From the NCBI GenBank assembly GCA_021018995.1, contig CM037596.1:14459501-14523500 (forward strand): a DNA stretch of 64,000 nucleotides, written 5' to 3'. This DNA comes from Chloranthus sessilifolius. Lineage: Eukaryota > Streptophyta > Magnoliopsida > Chloranthales > Chloranthaceae. Shown here piece after piece: positions 23,213-34,080 of this stretch. The notes beneath the pieces were generated by a model, which searched no databases, was not told the origin of the DNA, and worked only from the letters and a program-made list of their open reading frames with translations. The position numbers were made by a program, and so were the translations under genes. How positions within the stretch are numbered: the first letter of the stretch is position 1; each line of letters opens with the position of its first letter.

Positions 23213-23647
23213 CACCCCTACGTCCTGTCGCATCAGTGCTACTGGAATTATAATAAATCTCTGCGGCGAATACCTCAAATAACAACCTGAATTCAAGACC
23301 CTCCCTTCCTCCTTTGGAAGGCACGACCTGATTCTCGAAACAGCATTCTCTAAACACCTTGCACAAGAGCTGCCATTTACGAATTCCCAACACTGTGCCA
23401 GCCCATAAACTGTAGAATTTCCTTCACCGGCGGAACCCACAAAGAATCCGTTGTTCTCTGGTGCCTCCACACTCAAATTCTTCAACATCTCAACAGAATT
23501 TGAAACGAAACCCGTCTGATTCCCGTTGAAATTACTCCCATTACAAACTGCCCGATCTTCTGAGCTTGTTACTTCTCCAAAGAAGTTGTAATCATCATAC
23601 TTGGTAGAAAAATCAAGCGGCCAAATTAAAGAAGTTGTAATCATCAT
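23213..23647 (-). pseudogene. CRK exon 1 remnant: second DUF26 domain
   Basis: It encodes DRAVCNGSNF, TGFVSNSVEMLKNLSVEAP and the CRR motif C-X8-C-X2-C (CWEFVNGSSCARC), then GRVLNSGCYLRYSPQRF. After QRF one base is missing, because the next frame reads YYNSSSTDATGRR up to the donor GTGAGT. The 5' limit abuts a duplicated AAGTTGTAATCATCATACTT block and a hairpin at 23649-23680. Confidence 0.85.
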
Positions 23648-23648
23648 A

Positions 23649-23680
23649 CTTCGTGACTATATCTTTATATAGTCACGAAG
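23649..23680. repeat. Perfect 14-bp hairpin at the broken CRK 5' end
   Basis: The arms CTTCGTGACTATAT and ATATAGTCACGAAG are perfect inverted complements around a CTTT loop. It lies 2 bp beyond the last CRK-like codon and next to a second copy of AAGTTGTAATCATCATACTT. Confidence 0.85.
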
Positions 23681-25400
23681 CAGGAGTCTCTAAAATTAGA
23701 ATTGCTCACATGCAGAAAGAACTATAAAGTGACCCTTTCTAAGTACTCAACTAAACTACATAAGCTCCTCCAGCATGAAGGCTATTAAATTGAGGTACCC
23801 TATATTTAGAGCTCCCATATCCACAAAACACTTCAACATGGAGCTCGTATCATTAGAAGAGATACCAAAGAAAAAGGTGACTCGAAACCAATTTGAGACT
23901 TTCGTTTCGATGTAAAGGAGCATCATTTTACAAGTAAAGTGATTTTTACAGGAACCAATTACAATGAATCAAATATATCCTAAAAAAAACACTAGCAGAA
24001 AGGCAACATTAGCTGTCAAGTAGATGTGCATTATTCAATGACCGAAGTTGATTTACTTTATAAAAAGAAGATATCAATGAACATCAATGAAATGGGTTCA
24101 CGGGATTCAGGCAATTGCCTCAATCATGGGATATCTAAACCAAGGGGACTCCCCCTCTCGTACGGCTCAAGCAGAAACACCAAATATTGGCCGCAATGGT
24201 TATTTAATAGAAAATTTGAAACTTGTTAGCCACTTGATTTAATCTCCCTTGAAAAATACAAAGGAACCCAAATCTTCTTTTTTGATGATAATGCCAAAAT
24301 ATCCTATCTTTATGCTGATCACTACACGCCACTTGAATGTTTTATTCCGTTATTTATTTGATTTGCTATTTTCGTTTGAGAAAATTGTGATGTCTATTAG
24401 ACTATTGTTTTGTGTAATATCGATAGGAATTTTCTTGTTGAGATTCTATGAATCAATTGACACCAGATTCATCGTGATAATTCAACAAATTCCCCAAACT
24501 AAGCCTAAGCCCAAAGGTTTTATGATTAAGAACCATTTGTGTTGGAACATGTGGCCATGATGCCTCATCAATAGACGACTAAAGTCACAATCGGTTACAT
24601 GCATGGTTAATTCAAGGATTAATCACCAACCGTTACGTGATTAATGAGGGACGATTTCTCTTTGAGCATTATTGGACAAATCCTAATCATCCATATAATG
24701 GGGGTGATAGACTTATTTGATGTGTGACAAACACATAGGTATACAAGGATCCAATGATAGAAATCATGGATTGGGATGGTTGTGAGAAAACCTTGGCTCA
24801 AGGCGATCAATAGCCTCATGGCATTCCCTCATCGATCAAGTGACAGCAGGCGATAATCAATAGTCTAGATTTTGCGGGTCCTACAATTTGATCATCTCTT
24901 ATTCAATGAATGGGTGTAATGAGTAAAAATCCGGAGAAACATTTTTCCTTTGATAAAAAGGATATTGTAGAGCAATCAACTACACAATTAGTTCACAAAC
25001 AATGTGGTACTACATCACATAATAAAACAGAAAATCACACTAAAAATATAAAATAGAAACATAAGATTTTGGAAATTTAGAGCTTGGCTCCTCAATAGAA
25101 CTACCTAAGGTAACATCCATTAAGAAAATTCCGGCCTCCCCTTCTTCCCAATTGAAACGGAAGGCACTGAGGGATCTGGGTCTTGCAAATCGCGAAGAAG
25201 AGATCACAATCAGATTGCGAGAGATCTGTCATGCATTGCCCAAATGCATAGACAAAATTGTTTGTTGTTGTCCCCACAACAACTCCCGCATACCTTTGCG
25301 TTGATATTTGGGGAGTGACGGCATCTAGGGCCGATAAGAAATTGACGATGAATGCCTCGTGATCAGGTAAAGGAGCGGTTCGCTTGGAGCAAATGAGAGT
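23681..25400. other. Intergenic, no gene recognised
   Basis: No first DUF26 domain, signal peptide or promoter for the CRK was found here. Short ORFs have no family signature. Confidence 0.5.
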
Positions 25401-25429
25401 TGTTGTGGTTGATCTTGGGTCTGATAGAG

Positions 25430-25481
25430 AAGGAGTTATAAAGAAGGAGATGATGAAGATGAAGAAGAACAGAGAAGAGAG

Positions 25482-25514
<33 letters not shown>

Positions 25515-26400
25515 TTGGCCATGAAGATTAAAAGAGAGATGGCTTATTTAAATATTATGGGGTGATGGGCATGAAAGATGAGATGGTCAAATGAAAGCTG
25601 CTTGTGTTGATCTTGGGTCTAATAGAGGAGGACTTACGAAGAACAAGAAGAGAGAGAGAGAGAGAGGGAGAGAAAGAGCTGGCTATGAAGATTTCTAAAA
25701 AAATTGGGCTTGGAAGAGATGAGAAGAAGAAGAGAGATGATGTGTGACAATAAAAAAAACCATCAAAGAGATTTTTTGAAGGTTGTTTACTAATGAACAT
25801 GAAGATATGAACAGAAGCAGAGAGACTTTTGATAGGTGACAGTTAAATCCTTTGAAAAGTGATTTTGAGTAATGGCTATGAGAGATATGAGAAGAAGTTG
25901 ATAAAAAAAAGAGATGAGATGGGTCCTACCAATTAATTCCATTAAACCATTGAAGAGTGATTAATTAAGAGTTTATGAGTAATGGGTATGACCGCATGAG
26001 ATTTGAGATACAAAATTTGCAGAAATGGTTGACAAATAAAGCAATTGAGGACTGATATCTAAATATTTTTTTAATAATTGGTGTGAAAGCTATGTAAAGA
26101 AGAAGTTGGAGGATGAGAGAGAGAAGAGGAGAGGGACAGTTAAAACCATTAGAAAGTGACTGTTAATGGTTTTTGAGTGATGGGTATGAGAAGAAGTTAT
26201 GTAAAGAAGAAGTTGGAGGATCAGAGAGAGAAGAGAAGAGGGACAGCTAAAACCATTAGAAAGTGTATGTTAATGGCTTTTGAGTGATGGGTAGAAGTTG
26301 AAGAAGAAGAAGAGAATGGTGACAGCTGAATCAATAAAAGAGTGATTTTTTAAAGGTTTTTACCTAATGGGTACCAGAGATATGTGGAGAAGAGATTTGA
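25430..26400. repeat. GA-rich imperfect tandem repeats (~107 bp)
   Basis: Repeated blocks contain AAGAAGAAGTTGGAGGAT, GGGACAGTTAAAACCATTAG and TTTTTGAGTGATGGGTATGA. The two best copies start at 26096 and 26203 (period 107). Older copies extend left to a (GA)n run near 25490-25515. The array lies in what would be the leader of the minus-strand retroelement whose LTR follows. Confidence 0.7.
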
Positions 26401-26845
26401 GATGGGGTCATTTTTTTTTTCTTTGTTCTTGGGAGAAGCTGGGCCAGGTTAAGAGGATCCTACCAGATTCAATGGTTATTTTTTATAGTTTCCGAGATTT
26501 TCAGATAGCTGAAGAAAGAAGAAGTTGTGATGATGATGAAAGTTGAGATTTTGGTAATAATAACAATTCTATAAATTTTTAATTATTTTGGACTTTTGAA
26601 GTCTTTTGTTTTTTATTTTTATATTTTTTTAAATAAGCTATGATGAACAGATGATGTTTGACTGTGAAAGTCAAAAGGTGAACCAATCTGTTCACTGTGC
26701 CAAATCAATCGGTTTATTTTCGATTGATTTAAAATCAATTGATTGAAAACAAAAGAGCACACAAATTTAGAGTCCGAGTAGAATGATTTAAAGAAAAAAA
26801 AAAAAACAAAGTTAACACTCCCAAAAATTAACAAAATTTTCGTTG

Positions 26846-26865
26846 CTTCCCCTGCAACAGCGCCA
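26846..26865 (-). promoter_or_regulatory. Primer-binding site (tRNA-Asp type)
   Basis: The minus strand reads TGGCGCTGTTGCAGGGGAAG, close to the TGGCGCCGTTGCCGGGGA site of Athila/Tat-like gypsy elements that use tRNA-Asp. It lies 6 bp from the end of the LTR. Confidence 0.75.
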
Positions 26866-28107
26866 AAAATTTGATCGATTTTAAAATAGTATCCTTATAA
26901 GTGCACAAGTTCGATGAACGAGGACAAGTACAAGAGTGTCAAATCACAGGGAAGCGCAAGATTTTAATTAATTTTTATAAGTGCAAAAAGAACCTAAGGA
27001 AGTATCAAAGGCGAGATTTTTGCTATGATGAAGACTAACAACTACACAAACACAAATAAAAACATCTAAACAAAGTTTATGCAAGGAAAACAGTGAATAA
27101 CCAAACAATGATGAAAAGATGATCAAGGAGTCTGTTAACCCTAGATTTGCAATTTTCTATCAACAACTCAAACATTTCAATAGTAAATTATTTGCCCTCA
27201 TTTTACTACAAGCAAAACTATTCGATAAAAATGTGACTGATAATCGGCATACAATATCTTAACACTATGGCACATTCAATCACGACATGAACCATGCGAA
27301 AGACATAACACATCACAAGTATATAACTATAACAAAAAAATCAATCATACGGCATCCCATATCGATCTACAAGATCGATCAATATAAATGAGTATTCGAT
27401 GATAACACGATATGCATAAACTTAAAGTCGTACGATTCAATAATTGTAACAAATATTAACCGTCATTTTACAACAAGCAAAACGATTTAAAAAGAATGTG
27501 ATTATTAAAGTCGGCATTTCCTATCCTAACACTATGACACATTCAATCACGACATGAATCATGTGAAAGACATAACGTATCACAAACATACAACTACAAA
27601 AATGATTATCAATCGTACGACATCCTATATCGGTCTACAAGATTGATCTAGGTGGAATAACTCGTTTACTGTACCGATAACCAAGATCGACCATTATAAA
27701 TGAGTATTCAATGATAACGTAATAAGCACAAACTTAAAGAAGTATGATTCAATATTTGTAAAATAAATGATTCAATATTTGTAAAATAAATGATTGAAAT
27801 GAAAATAAATTAACTATTCATTTAGGGTTCGCTTCCTCCTTGAATGAGCGATTTTAGCTGTTCATCTCTGATCCACACGCAATGCACAAATCCGAAATCA
27901 TCAATAAAGTTTTTCAATTATCAAGTGTTTCGATCTTTTAGGAAAAGATCCAGAACCTTACAAAGCCTTAATTCCTAATTACAAACTAATTATTAAAAGT
28001 TGAAACTAAAAAAAATGAAAAACTAAGGAGAAAACCCTAATAAAAAACTAATAAAAATTGGCTAAAAAGGCCGAAAAAGAACACACCAGACCCTAGACAC
28101 TGCTTTG

Positions 28108-28115
28108 TTTATATA
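28108..28115 (-). promoter_or_regulatory. TATA box of the LTR
   Basis: The minus strand reads CCTATATAAACAAAGC. Transcription would start about 30 bp downstream, near 28080. The palindromes at 28148-28330 lie 30-220 bp upstream, where enhancer sites would act. Confidence 0.65.
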
Positions 28116-28147
28116 GGACTCGGACTGAAAAATTTTCATATATAAGC

Positions 28148-28330
28148 CAATCGATTGAATTTCAGAATTCAATTGATTGATTTCAAAATTTGAGTTTTGG
28201 CGGCTTCATTTGAATTTGGAGTCAATCGATTGATTTCCATATCTCAATCGATTGAGTTCAAATTCAAATTTAAGAGAGAAAACAGTTGTGATCCAACTCA
28301 ATAAATTGATTTCTAAATTTCAATCGATTG
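28148..28330. repeat. Phased CAATCGATTG palindrome pairs upstream of the TATA box
   Basis: Exact or near palindromes start at 28148, 28170, 28223, 28245, 28299 and 28321. The two members of each pair are 22 bp apart, and pairs recur every 75 and 76 bp. Confidence 0.9.
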
Positions 28331-28734
28331 ATGATAACATGTGACATAATCAATTCTCATAGCTGTGACTGGACCAATCAATTCTCTTCACGGATTTCGG
28401 TATTTTTGTTGGCTCCATGGTCCAATGCTCCCATGTAACCTCTAATTATGCTCAATTACGCTCCTGCAAGATCCAACGATCACGAACACCTAAAACCACT
28501 AAAACTATATAACCGTTAAATTGCTTTCATCGGATAGCCAAATGTTGGTATTAGGGTATGAAATATAGTCATATTTGGGTATGGATCAATTACCGAAATA
28601 ATTTTCATCTTTTCAGAGCGTAGTAAGAAATAACAAAGCGGCGAAATCTTTTTCCCGCATCTAATAACAAGGTGAGTGTCCTTTTATTTTGATTTCGCTT
28701 CATATATGCCAAATAGAGGTGTCATCCCTTACTT

Positions 28735-28870
28735 GAAAGAAGCGTTATCGCCTCTGCGCCTCCTTATAGGGGCGTCGACTCCTTAGCGCACAAGCTATGT
28801 GAAGCGTCTGCATTTTTTTCGAGGCGCTTATGCCTCGACATGGAAGTGACAACGCTCCTATTCTTACTAT
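28735..28870. repeat. MULE palindromic-unit array, left end
   Basis: Units of the type AAGCG-NNNN-CGCCTC (for example GAAGCGTTATCGCCTC) recur in GC-rich contrast to the AT-rich surroundings. It is the leftmost of about eleven such arrays in the element. Confidence 0.65.
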
Positions 28871-28915
28871 CTTCTTCTTTAAACTTCTCATTTTTCTGAG
28901 TCACAGATTTTCAAG

Positions 28916-29800
28916 ATGGTTATCAAGACTCTAGCAACTAAGTGCACAATTGAAAAGTGTCGGATCATCTATGACGAGACATCTAAACAGAGGGAAAATC
29001 TGCTTTCGTAGTCGATCTTCGGGGCATTCTTTTTTGCACCAAAGGGCGTGAAAAACATCAACGACCTCCTGAACGCAATCATCAAATTTTGGGTTGAGGA
29101 AATTATTTGGAATTTTGGGAAGGCCTCTATTAGATTTCGACCCCTTGATTTTGGCTTAATAACTGGTCTTCGAATGACTTCCCCCTCTCGTTACCCTCCC
29201 TCCAAGCCCCTTCCCAAAGAACAAATCCTTAGAGATAGGTTTTTCAAGGGTCTTAACCTTGTAAAGAGAGGACACATCCTTATTGTCATTAACAGTGTCG
29301 AGCAGGGGTGCTGACAAGGACTTTTTGAAACTCTGTCTCTTATTCGTCCTCACCACCGTCCTCTTCCTAAACACAAAATACACCCTCAATGTGCTCTACC
29401 TCGAACTCGTTGATAATGTCCCTAATTTCAACCAATATAAATGGGGTGATGCTGCGTATAAATACCTTCTACAGTGCGTGGATAAAGCGAAGAGGAATCG
29501 GGGAATAGCTGAGAGGGAAAAGGTTGTGCAGGATTACAATATTTACAAGGCTGCATTATTGCTTTGCAGGTAATGACGTCTCCAAAAATTTCGTGTGTTA
29601 TTTTCTACAAAGGGCGCTCATTAATAAACTCATCAATGTTTTATTTCTTCTTATATGGGCATACGAGATTAACCAGAGGAGCACCCCAGTGAGGGTTCCT
29701 AACCCCGTCCACTTCCCAAGGTTGCTGAAACGGGAGGCAAATGAGAGTACGAAAAAGTTCTACATCAAGGACTTCAAGAACAAGATAAATTCTTTATGAG
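28916..29800 (+). pseudogene. MULE DUF1985-like ORF (N-terminal part of the Ulp1 gene)
   Basis: It begins MVIKTLATKCTIEKCRIIYD and reaches a TAG at 29009-29011 after ENLLS, then continues in the same frame with SIFGAFFFAPKG and FGKASIRFRPLDFGLITGLR. Further DUF1985-like text lies in other frames: LYLELVDNVPNFNQYKWGDA at 29283-29573 and IWAYEINQRSTPVRVPNPVH at 29524-29799. A potential donor CAG|GTAATG near 29571 could instead explain one frame change by splicing. DUF1985 domains commonly precede Ulp1-like proteases in plant transposons. Function in transposition is unknown. Confidence 0.68.
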
Positions 29801-30063
29801 GCGGTATCGCTTCCAAGTAGAGGCGATGTCTCTTCATATAGTAATCAATGCGCTTCTTTTGTCGAGGCGGAACCGCTTCTCATAAGAAACGATTGCGCCT
29901 CTTATATGAGGCGCAATAGCTTCCTACCGAAGTGATGATGATTTCCTAAATTCTTTATCACTCGAAAATAATATTCGACTATGAAGCGTTGACGCGTCGA
30001 CTATGAAGCGCCACAGCTGACATGAGAATTATTGACTAAACAATAACTCATCTTCTTCTCATA

Positions 30064-30645
30064 TTGCAGACCTGCAGTGTGGCGGGAAGTCCACTGGGGA
30101 GCCCCAACCCGAGCCCCAGCCCAACCTCAACCAGAGCCCCAACTGCATCCCCAACCCGAGTCCTAACTCCAGCCCCAACCCCAACCCTAATCCAAACCCC
30201 AACCCCATCCCCAACCAAACCCCGTCCTCCTACTCCCTCCAAACCGGAAGCCCGGCCTAAACGTCATACCCAATCAAAAATCCAACCTCCAGCTAAGTCC
30301 AAAACCCAACCTCCTACAAAGTCCAAATCCCAACTCGTATCGAGACCTTTGCCTCCCCCACCACCGCCAACTACATCTCATGGCTTTGGTCCTGAGATGC
30401 CCCTTACACAATCATGCACCAATGAGAAGTCTTCGGTGCAGACTAAAGAAGAAGAGGACGACGAAGATGGCCCAGTCGTTTACAGGAAAGTGAGAGGAAC
30501 CAGGGTAAAGCCCCTATCGCGATTCCTCCCTCACAAACTCTCCCTAACAGAAAGGGAGAGTTGGTCTCCCATCCCCGTAAAAAGAAGGCCAAAATGGGTG
30601 GCGGGGGGAGGGGGATCAACTGAGGCCCATATGAATGCTATTTAG
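30064..30645 (+). pseudogene. MULE proline/serine/threonine-rich linker ORF
   Basis: A 193-residue open stretch dominated by PTPSPT/TPAPTP repeats, then basic KSKTQPPTKSKSQL and an acidic EEEDDEDGP segment. It is low complexity, derived from a CCCAACC-rich tandem repeat. It lies between the DUF1985-like and protease parts of the same gene, consistent with a disordered linker. Confidence 0.55.
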
Positions 30646-30743
30646 GAAAAGCCCATCAGTGAGAACGACTAAGTATATCCCCTCGTTCCTTATAATTTGT
30701 CATTTAAAATTTATGCTTGAAAAATTTGTAAAGCCATGTTTGG

Positions 30744-30925
30744 AGGCGCTAACGCCTCTATTTCGAAGCACCAATGCTTCTATCACAATGTGCCAGTGCT
30801 CCTTATTGGACGCGCTCGCACGGCTTCAAGGATGCGTCAGCGCTCCTTATTGGACATGACACGCCAGAGCTCCTTATTGGAATCACTGACGCATCTACTA
30901 GGACGCGCCATTGCTCCTTATTGGA
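30744..30925. repeat. MULE 22-bp palindromic-unit array
   Basis: Unit starts counted at 30744, 30766, 30788, 30810, 30832 and 30854 are exactly 22 bp apart, then 30882 and 30903. Each unit carries an inverted core such as GGCGCTAACGCC or GAAGCACCAATGCTTC and often a CTCCTTATTGG spacer. Confidence 0.92.
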
Positions 30926-31139
30926 TTGTCATCCCCTTATATTTTAACTTATGTATGAATTTGACCATAGGAACATCATCTCGACTATTGGATATCGACA
31001 TATTATAATCGAGTTGCTGCACAACCTATGAGAAATGAAGGAAATAGAAGACCCAGTAAGTTTTAATCCCTATTGAAACGCATCCCTTCCCTGATTTCAT
31101 ATTGATAATTTTACATTTATATGCAAATAATGTTCACAT

Positions 31140-32015
31140 ACTTTAGGGTCATGGACAAGTGGGAGGACATATAACCTGGACTGATTAATAAGACTTTTCG
31201 GATGATCCTCGTTGCACTCAAATGCATGACCTTAGATTTTAAAGTATTTGAGAAGAATAATAAGGAGAATGTAGCTTTCCTCCCGGCTGGCATAGCAAGA
31301 CTGAGCAGGGAATATATCAAAAAAATTTAGGCGCAAAATAGCACAAAGCCGATGCAGCGTTTCCTCATCAATAAGAATTGTGTCTTATTTGCGATAGGCT
31401 ATGAAGAGATATTTATTTCGATTCACATCAATCAGCCACCCCCACTAGGCGCTTATTGTGGTCACCCCCTCAGACCATAATATCATTGTCCTGGACCCGC
31501 TCTTGGATAAGCCTTCAGAATTCAAATTTGCCGAGGAGATCAGGACCCTGGTAAGTTTGAAGAACGTGATCAGAAGCGCGAGAAGTGCTAACGCCTCCTA
31601 ATCAAAGTGCCTGCGCTTCTTATTAATAGCATCGACGCTTTGACCGCGCTCCCAACACTTCTGTATCGTTGCGTCTGCGCCCCCTTCTGTTTTCTAAATG
31701 TTTGTGTAACTTGTCTTTTTCTTTTTTTTGACTAAGGCAGTATTCCCAGCCCTGTTATATATACACGGTAAAATCGATGCAGTATCTAGGAGAAACCCTT
31801 GGGGTTGTCAAGGTGCAACCAACGCGCCACACCAAGGAAACGGTTATGACTATGGAGTTTTTGTGAGGAAGTATGTTGATTATCTCAGTAGGAACCTCCA
31901 GCTCACATTTGCGCAGATTGACATCCCTTGTTTCATGGCCGAGATTGGGCACGCCATTGCTACGCACCAGGAAGATAATTGGGACGTCAGTGACGATATT
32001 GAATCATTGATTTAA
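31140..32015 (+). pseudogene. MULE Ulp1/C48-type cysteine protease domain, catalytic Cys lost
   Basis: Pieces in two frames fit the Ulp1 fold. VVTPSDHNIIVLDPLLDKP near 31470-31520 carries the catalytic Asp. The open stretch 31728-32015 has HQGNGYDYGVFVRKYVDYLS, then FAQIDIPCFMAEIGHAI. The family has the oxyanion Gln followed by G-x-D-C-G. Here the nucleophile Cys is Tyr (TAT for TGT), so the copy would be inactive. The region between 31530 and 31728 contains a palindrome array and may be an intron. The element is known from plant MULEs as a captured SUMO-protease-like gene. Confidence 0.72.
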
Positions 32016-32179
32016 AGTTGTTATACGTAAATTTACTTATACATTTGTTGTTGTACATAGCGTGTACTTTAATTTATACTTTTGTTATACCTCGTTACAT
32101 AGGATTGATACAATGTAACCTGAAAATTGTTCAATTTATACACTTTTAAAATTTATGCTTAAAATTTTGTAAACCCTTT

Positions 32180-32640
32180 TTCGAAGCGCTCACGCTTTAA
32201 GCATGACGCGTTGTTGCAACTAATTCGACTCGCTAACGTGTCTACCAGGACGAGTCAGTGCTCCTTATTGGACACACTGGCGCGTCTAACACGACTCGCC
32301 AATGGTCCCCATTAGTCGCACTGATGGTGATCCTCGAATCGCAAGTGATCCTTATTGGCATCCGTTTCGAAAACCAATAGCTTTAATGATGAATACAAAT
32401 AGTCGATGTTGCAATAATATTGGAAAAGACTTCTCTTTGTAACTCAAGCCTTCCAATGGGGTTGTTCACAATTCATATCGACATCCCACTCCACCAATTT
32501 GTCATTAAAGAAACACAGCTTCTAACAAGAAGCGCCATCGCTTCTAAACGAAGCGGTAGCACTTCTATCTAGATGCGACAGTGCCCCACACGGACGCGTT
32601 AGCACTTCTTATTGAAATTCGAGATAACTTCATGAAATAC
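32180..32640. repeat. MULE palindromic-unit arrays (two blocks)
   Basis: Blocks at 32180-32350 and 32515-32630 hold units such as AAGCGCCATCGCTTCTAAAC and AAGCGGTAGCACTTCTATCT at 21-22-bp steps. Confidence 0.8.
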
Positions 32641-32840
32641 AAACAGTCGATGCAATAAATTTGAAACGCAATGATTTAGGAAATCCCTTTGTGACGGCAA
32701 TGCACAATAATGACTATAAAAGTCTATTTAACGAGGTTCTATTTTAAATTGCTATTTAAAGGGCATCATGGAGCTCAGTTTGTTTCATCTTGTGAATCTC
32801 TCCTTAGATTAGCATTTCATCTTCCTCTGCCCGTACCGAA

Positions 32841-33053
32841 ATGCGTTGCAACGGTTTAAGGAGGAGCCACGATCTTGCGCGCCAGTGTTTCATCCGTTTC
32901 TATGATGGTTCAGTTATCGACATCCCCGACGACAACGAGTTGGTTGTCGTCCCCGATTACAACGAGCATGTGGTTCCTCCTTCCCCCAGCGAAGTTATCA
33001 TCATTTTGGAGGATGACGACCTTGGCATAGTGCCACCGCGAGTCCTAATCTAA
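32841..33053 (+). pseudogene. MULE small acidic ORF, 5' part, cut by a retroelement array
   Basis: It starts MRCNGLRRSHDLARQCFIRF and continues YDGSVIDIPDDNELVVVPD and SEVIIILEDDDLGIVPP. The reading enters the retroelement array at 33040. On the far side (36250-36324) an in-frame proline-rich stretch, PSPPSPTLASQTPVPPPP, ends at a stop and fits as its C-terminal end. No family was recognised. The acidic-proline composition is all that can be said. Confidence 0.55.
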
Positions 33054-33739
33054 ATAGGAAATTAGGTAAGAATAAATAGGTGAGAGATCTTTTGAATGTG
33101 GGAGCTTTTTGAGAATTGGGATCTCCTTGTGCGTGTGAGTTAGAGAGAGAGAGAACTTGGGGTTTTGTTTTCCATGTGAGTATTGGATTTTTGGGTATGG
33201 GTATTTGTGGTTCTCTTGTGTTGGGTAAAATTGGAGAATACGATCTCTATTATTTGTAGCCTTTGTGCTTCTTCTTCTTGATAGTGAAAACACTTTGTTT
33301 GATTTTCCGTGAACGTAGGCTTAGGCTGAATCACGTAAATCTTGTTCTTATTTGTGGTATGATATCTTTCTCTTTCTACCTTCTTGTGACAATTATTATT
33401 TGGTATATTGATTGTCTTCTCCGCACATGAAAGTCATTATCGAGATTGGAAGTGCAAAGGCTTTCTAGGGGTTTTTGCACAACAATTGGTATCAAAGCCT
33501 AGGTTTCGACTTAGGCATCGTTTTTGTTTCCACGATAAATTTTCGCTTGTTGTTGGTGGTTTTTACTATTGGATGTGTGAAGGGTTAGATGTGATGGAGA
33601 AAGATCGAGACAAGATTAATCGGCAGAATTGTGACACAAATCAGTTGTGTTCTGCGAAAGATCAGAAATAGTTTGTGATGGACACTAATTGCAAAGAAGC
33701 ATTGTCTAGGTGGAACAACCACCGTTGTTGATATGAATA

Positions 33740-34080
33740 TTGGTACTGCAAATAACCCCGCAGACGTAGTTTGACACTTTCAGGTGTGGTGGAGCCTACG
33801 GGCACATTTAACAATTTGAGTGTATTAGAATTAGCAGTTTTGGCACTTTCGGGTGCATTGGGGTTTGACACATACTTTTCGGTGCATCGGCAGTTTGACA
33901 CTTCTTGGTGCATTGATAGTTTTGCGCTCTCGGGTGCATCGGCAATTTTGGCACTTTCGAGTGTATTAGCATTAGCAATTTTGGCACTTTTGGATGTGTT
34001 GACAGTTTGACACTTTTGGGTGCGTTTGTATTGACAGCTTGGCACTTTCGAGTGCATTGGCAGTATGACACTTTCGAGGT
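33740..34080. repeat. ~30-bp minisatellite in retroelement internal region 1
   Basis: Variants of GGCACTTTCGGGTGCATTGG and CAGTTTGACACTTTTGGGTG repeat about ten times. The same minisatellite is present in internal region 2. Confidence 0.85.

Larger units (their letters stand above)
18231..23647 (-). pseudogene. Cysteine-rich receptor-like kinase (CRK, DUF26) pseudogene
   Basis: Seven minus-strand exons can be placed by splice sites and homology: 23213-23647 (DUF26), 21372-21485 (transmembrane), 21141-21281, 20858-21066, 20095-20327 (kinase core), 19475-19622 (GYMAPEY) and 18231-18554 (C-terminal end with stop). CRKs are plasma-membrane kinases with two extracellular DUF26/Gnk2 domains. Here only the second domain is present, and no signal peptide or first domain was found upstream of 23647. 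Lesions: a 1-bp deletion in the DUF26 exon, a nonsense codon after SSSVF in exon 3, a 1-bp deletion after VNLIT in exon 4, a 2-bp deletion that removes the catalytic HRD aspartate in exon 5, and a TGA in the activation loop. Resemblance is closest to the CRK2/CRK3-like group. Sequencing error is unlikely to explain all five lesions. Confidence 0.88.
26872..28540 (-). mobile_element. 5' LTR of a minus-strand retroelement (Athila/Tat-like primer site)
   Basis: The minus-strand LTR ends ...AAAATCGATCA at 26872 beside the primer-binding site. The start is placed near 28540 (TGGCTATCCG) and is uncertain by tens of bases. It contains a TATA box, a palindrome array upstream of it, and a ~1.2-kb transcribed part with internal repeats (CATTCAATCACGACATGA twice). 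No partner LTR or gag-pol was seen, so only the 5' LTR and leader remain. Confidence 0.65.

Noticed and set aside
30048-30242. Glycine/valine-rich minus-strand ORF
   Set aside because: Antisense of the proline-rich linker repeat, low complexity only.
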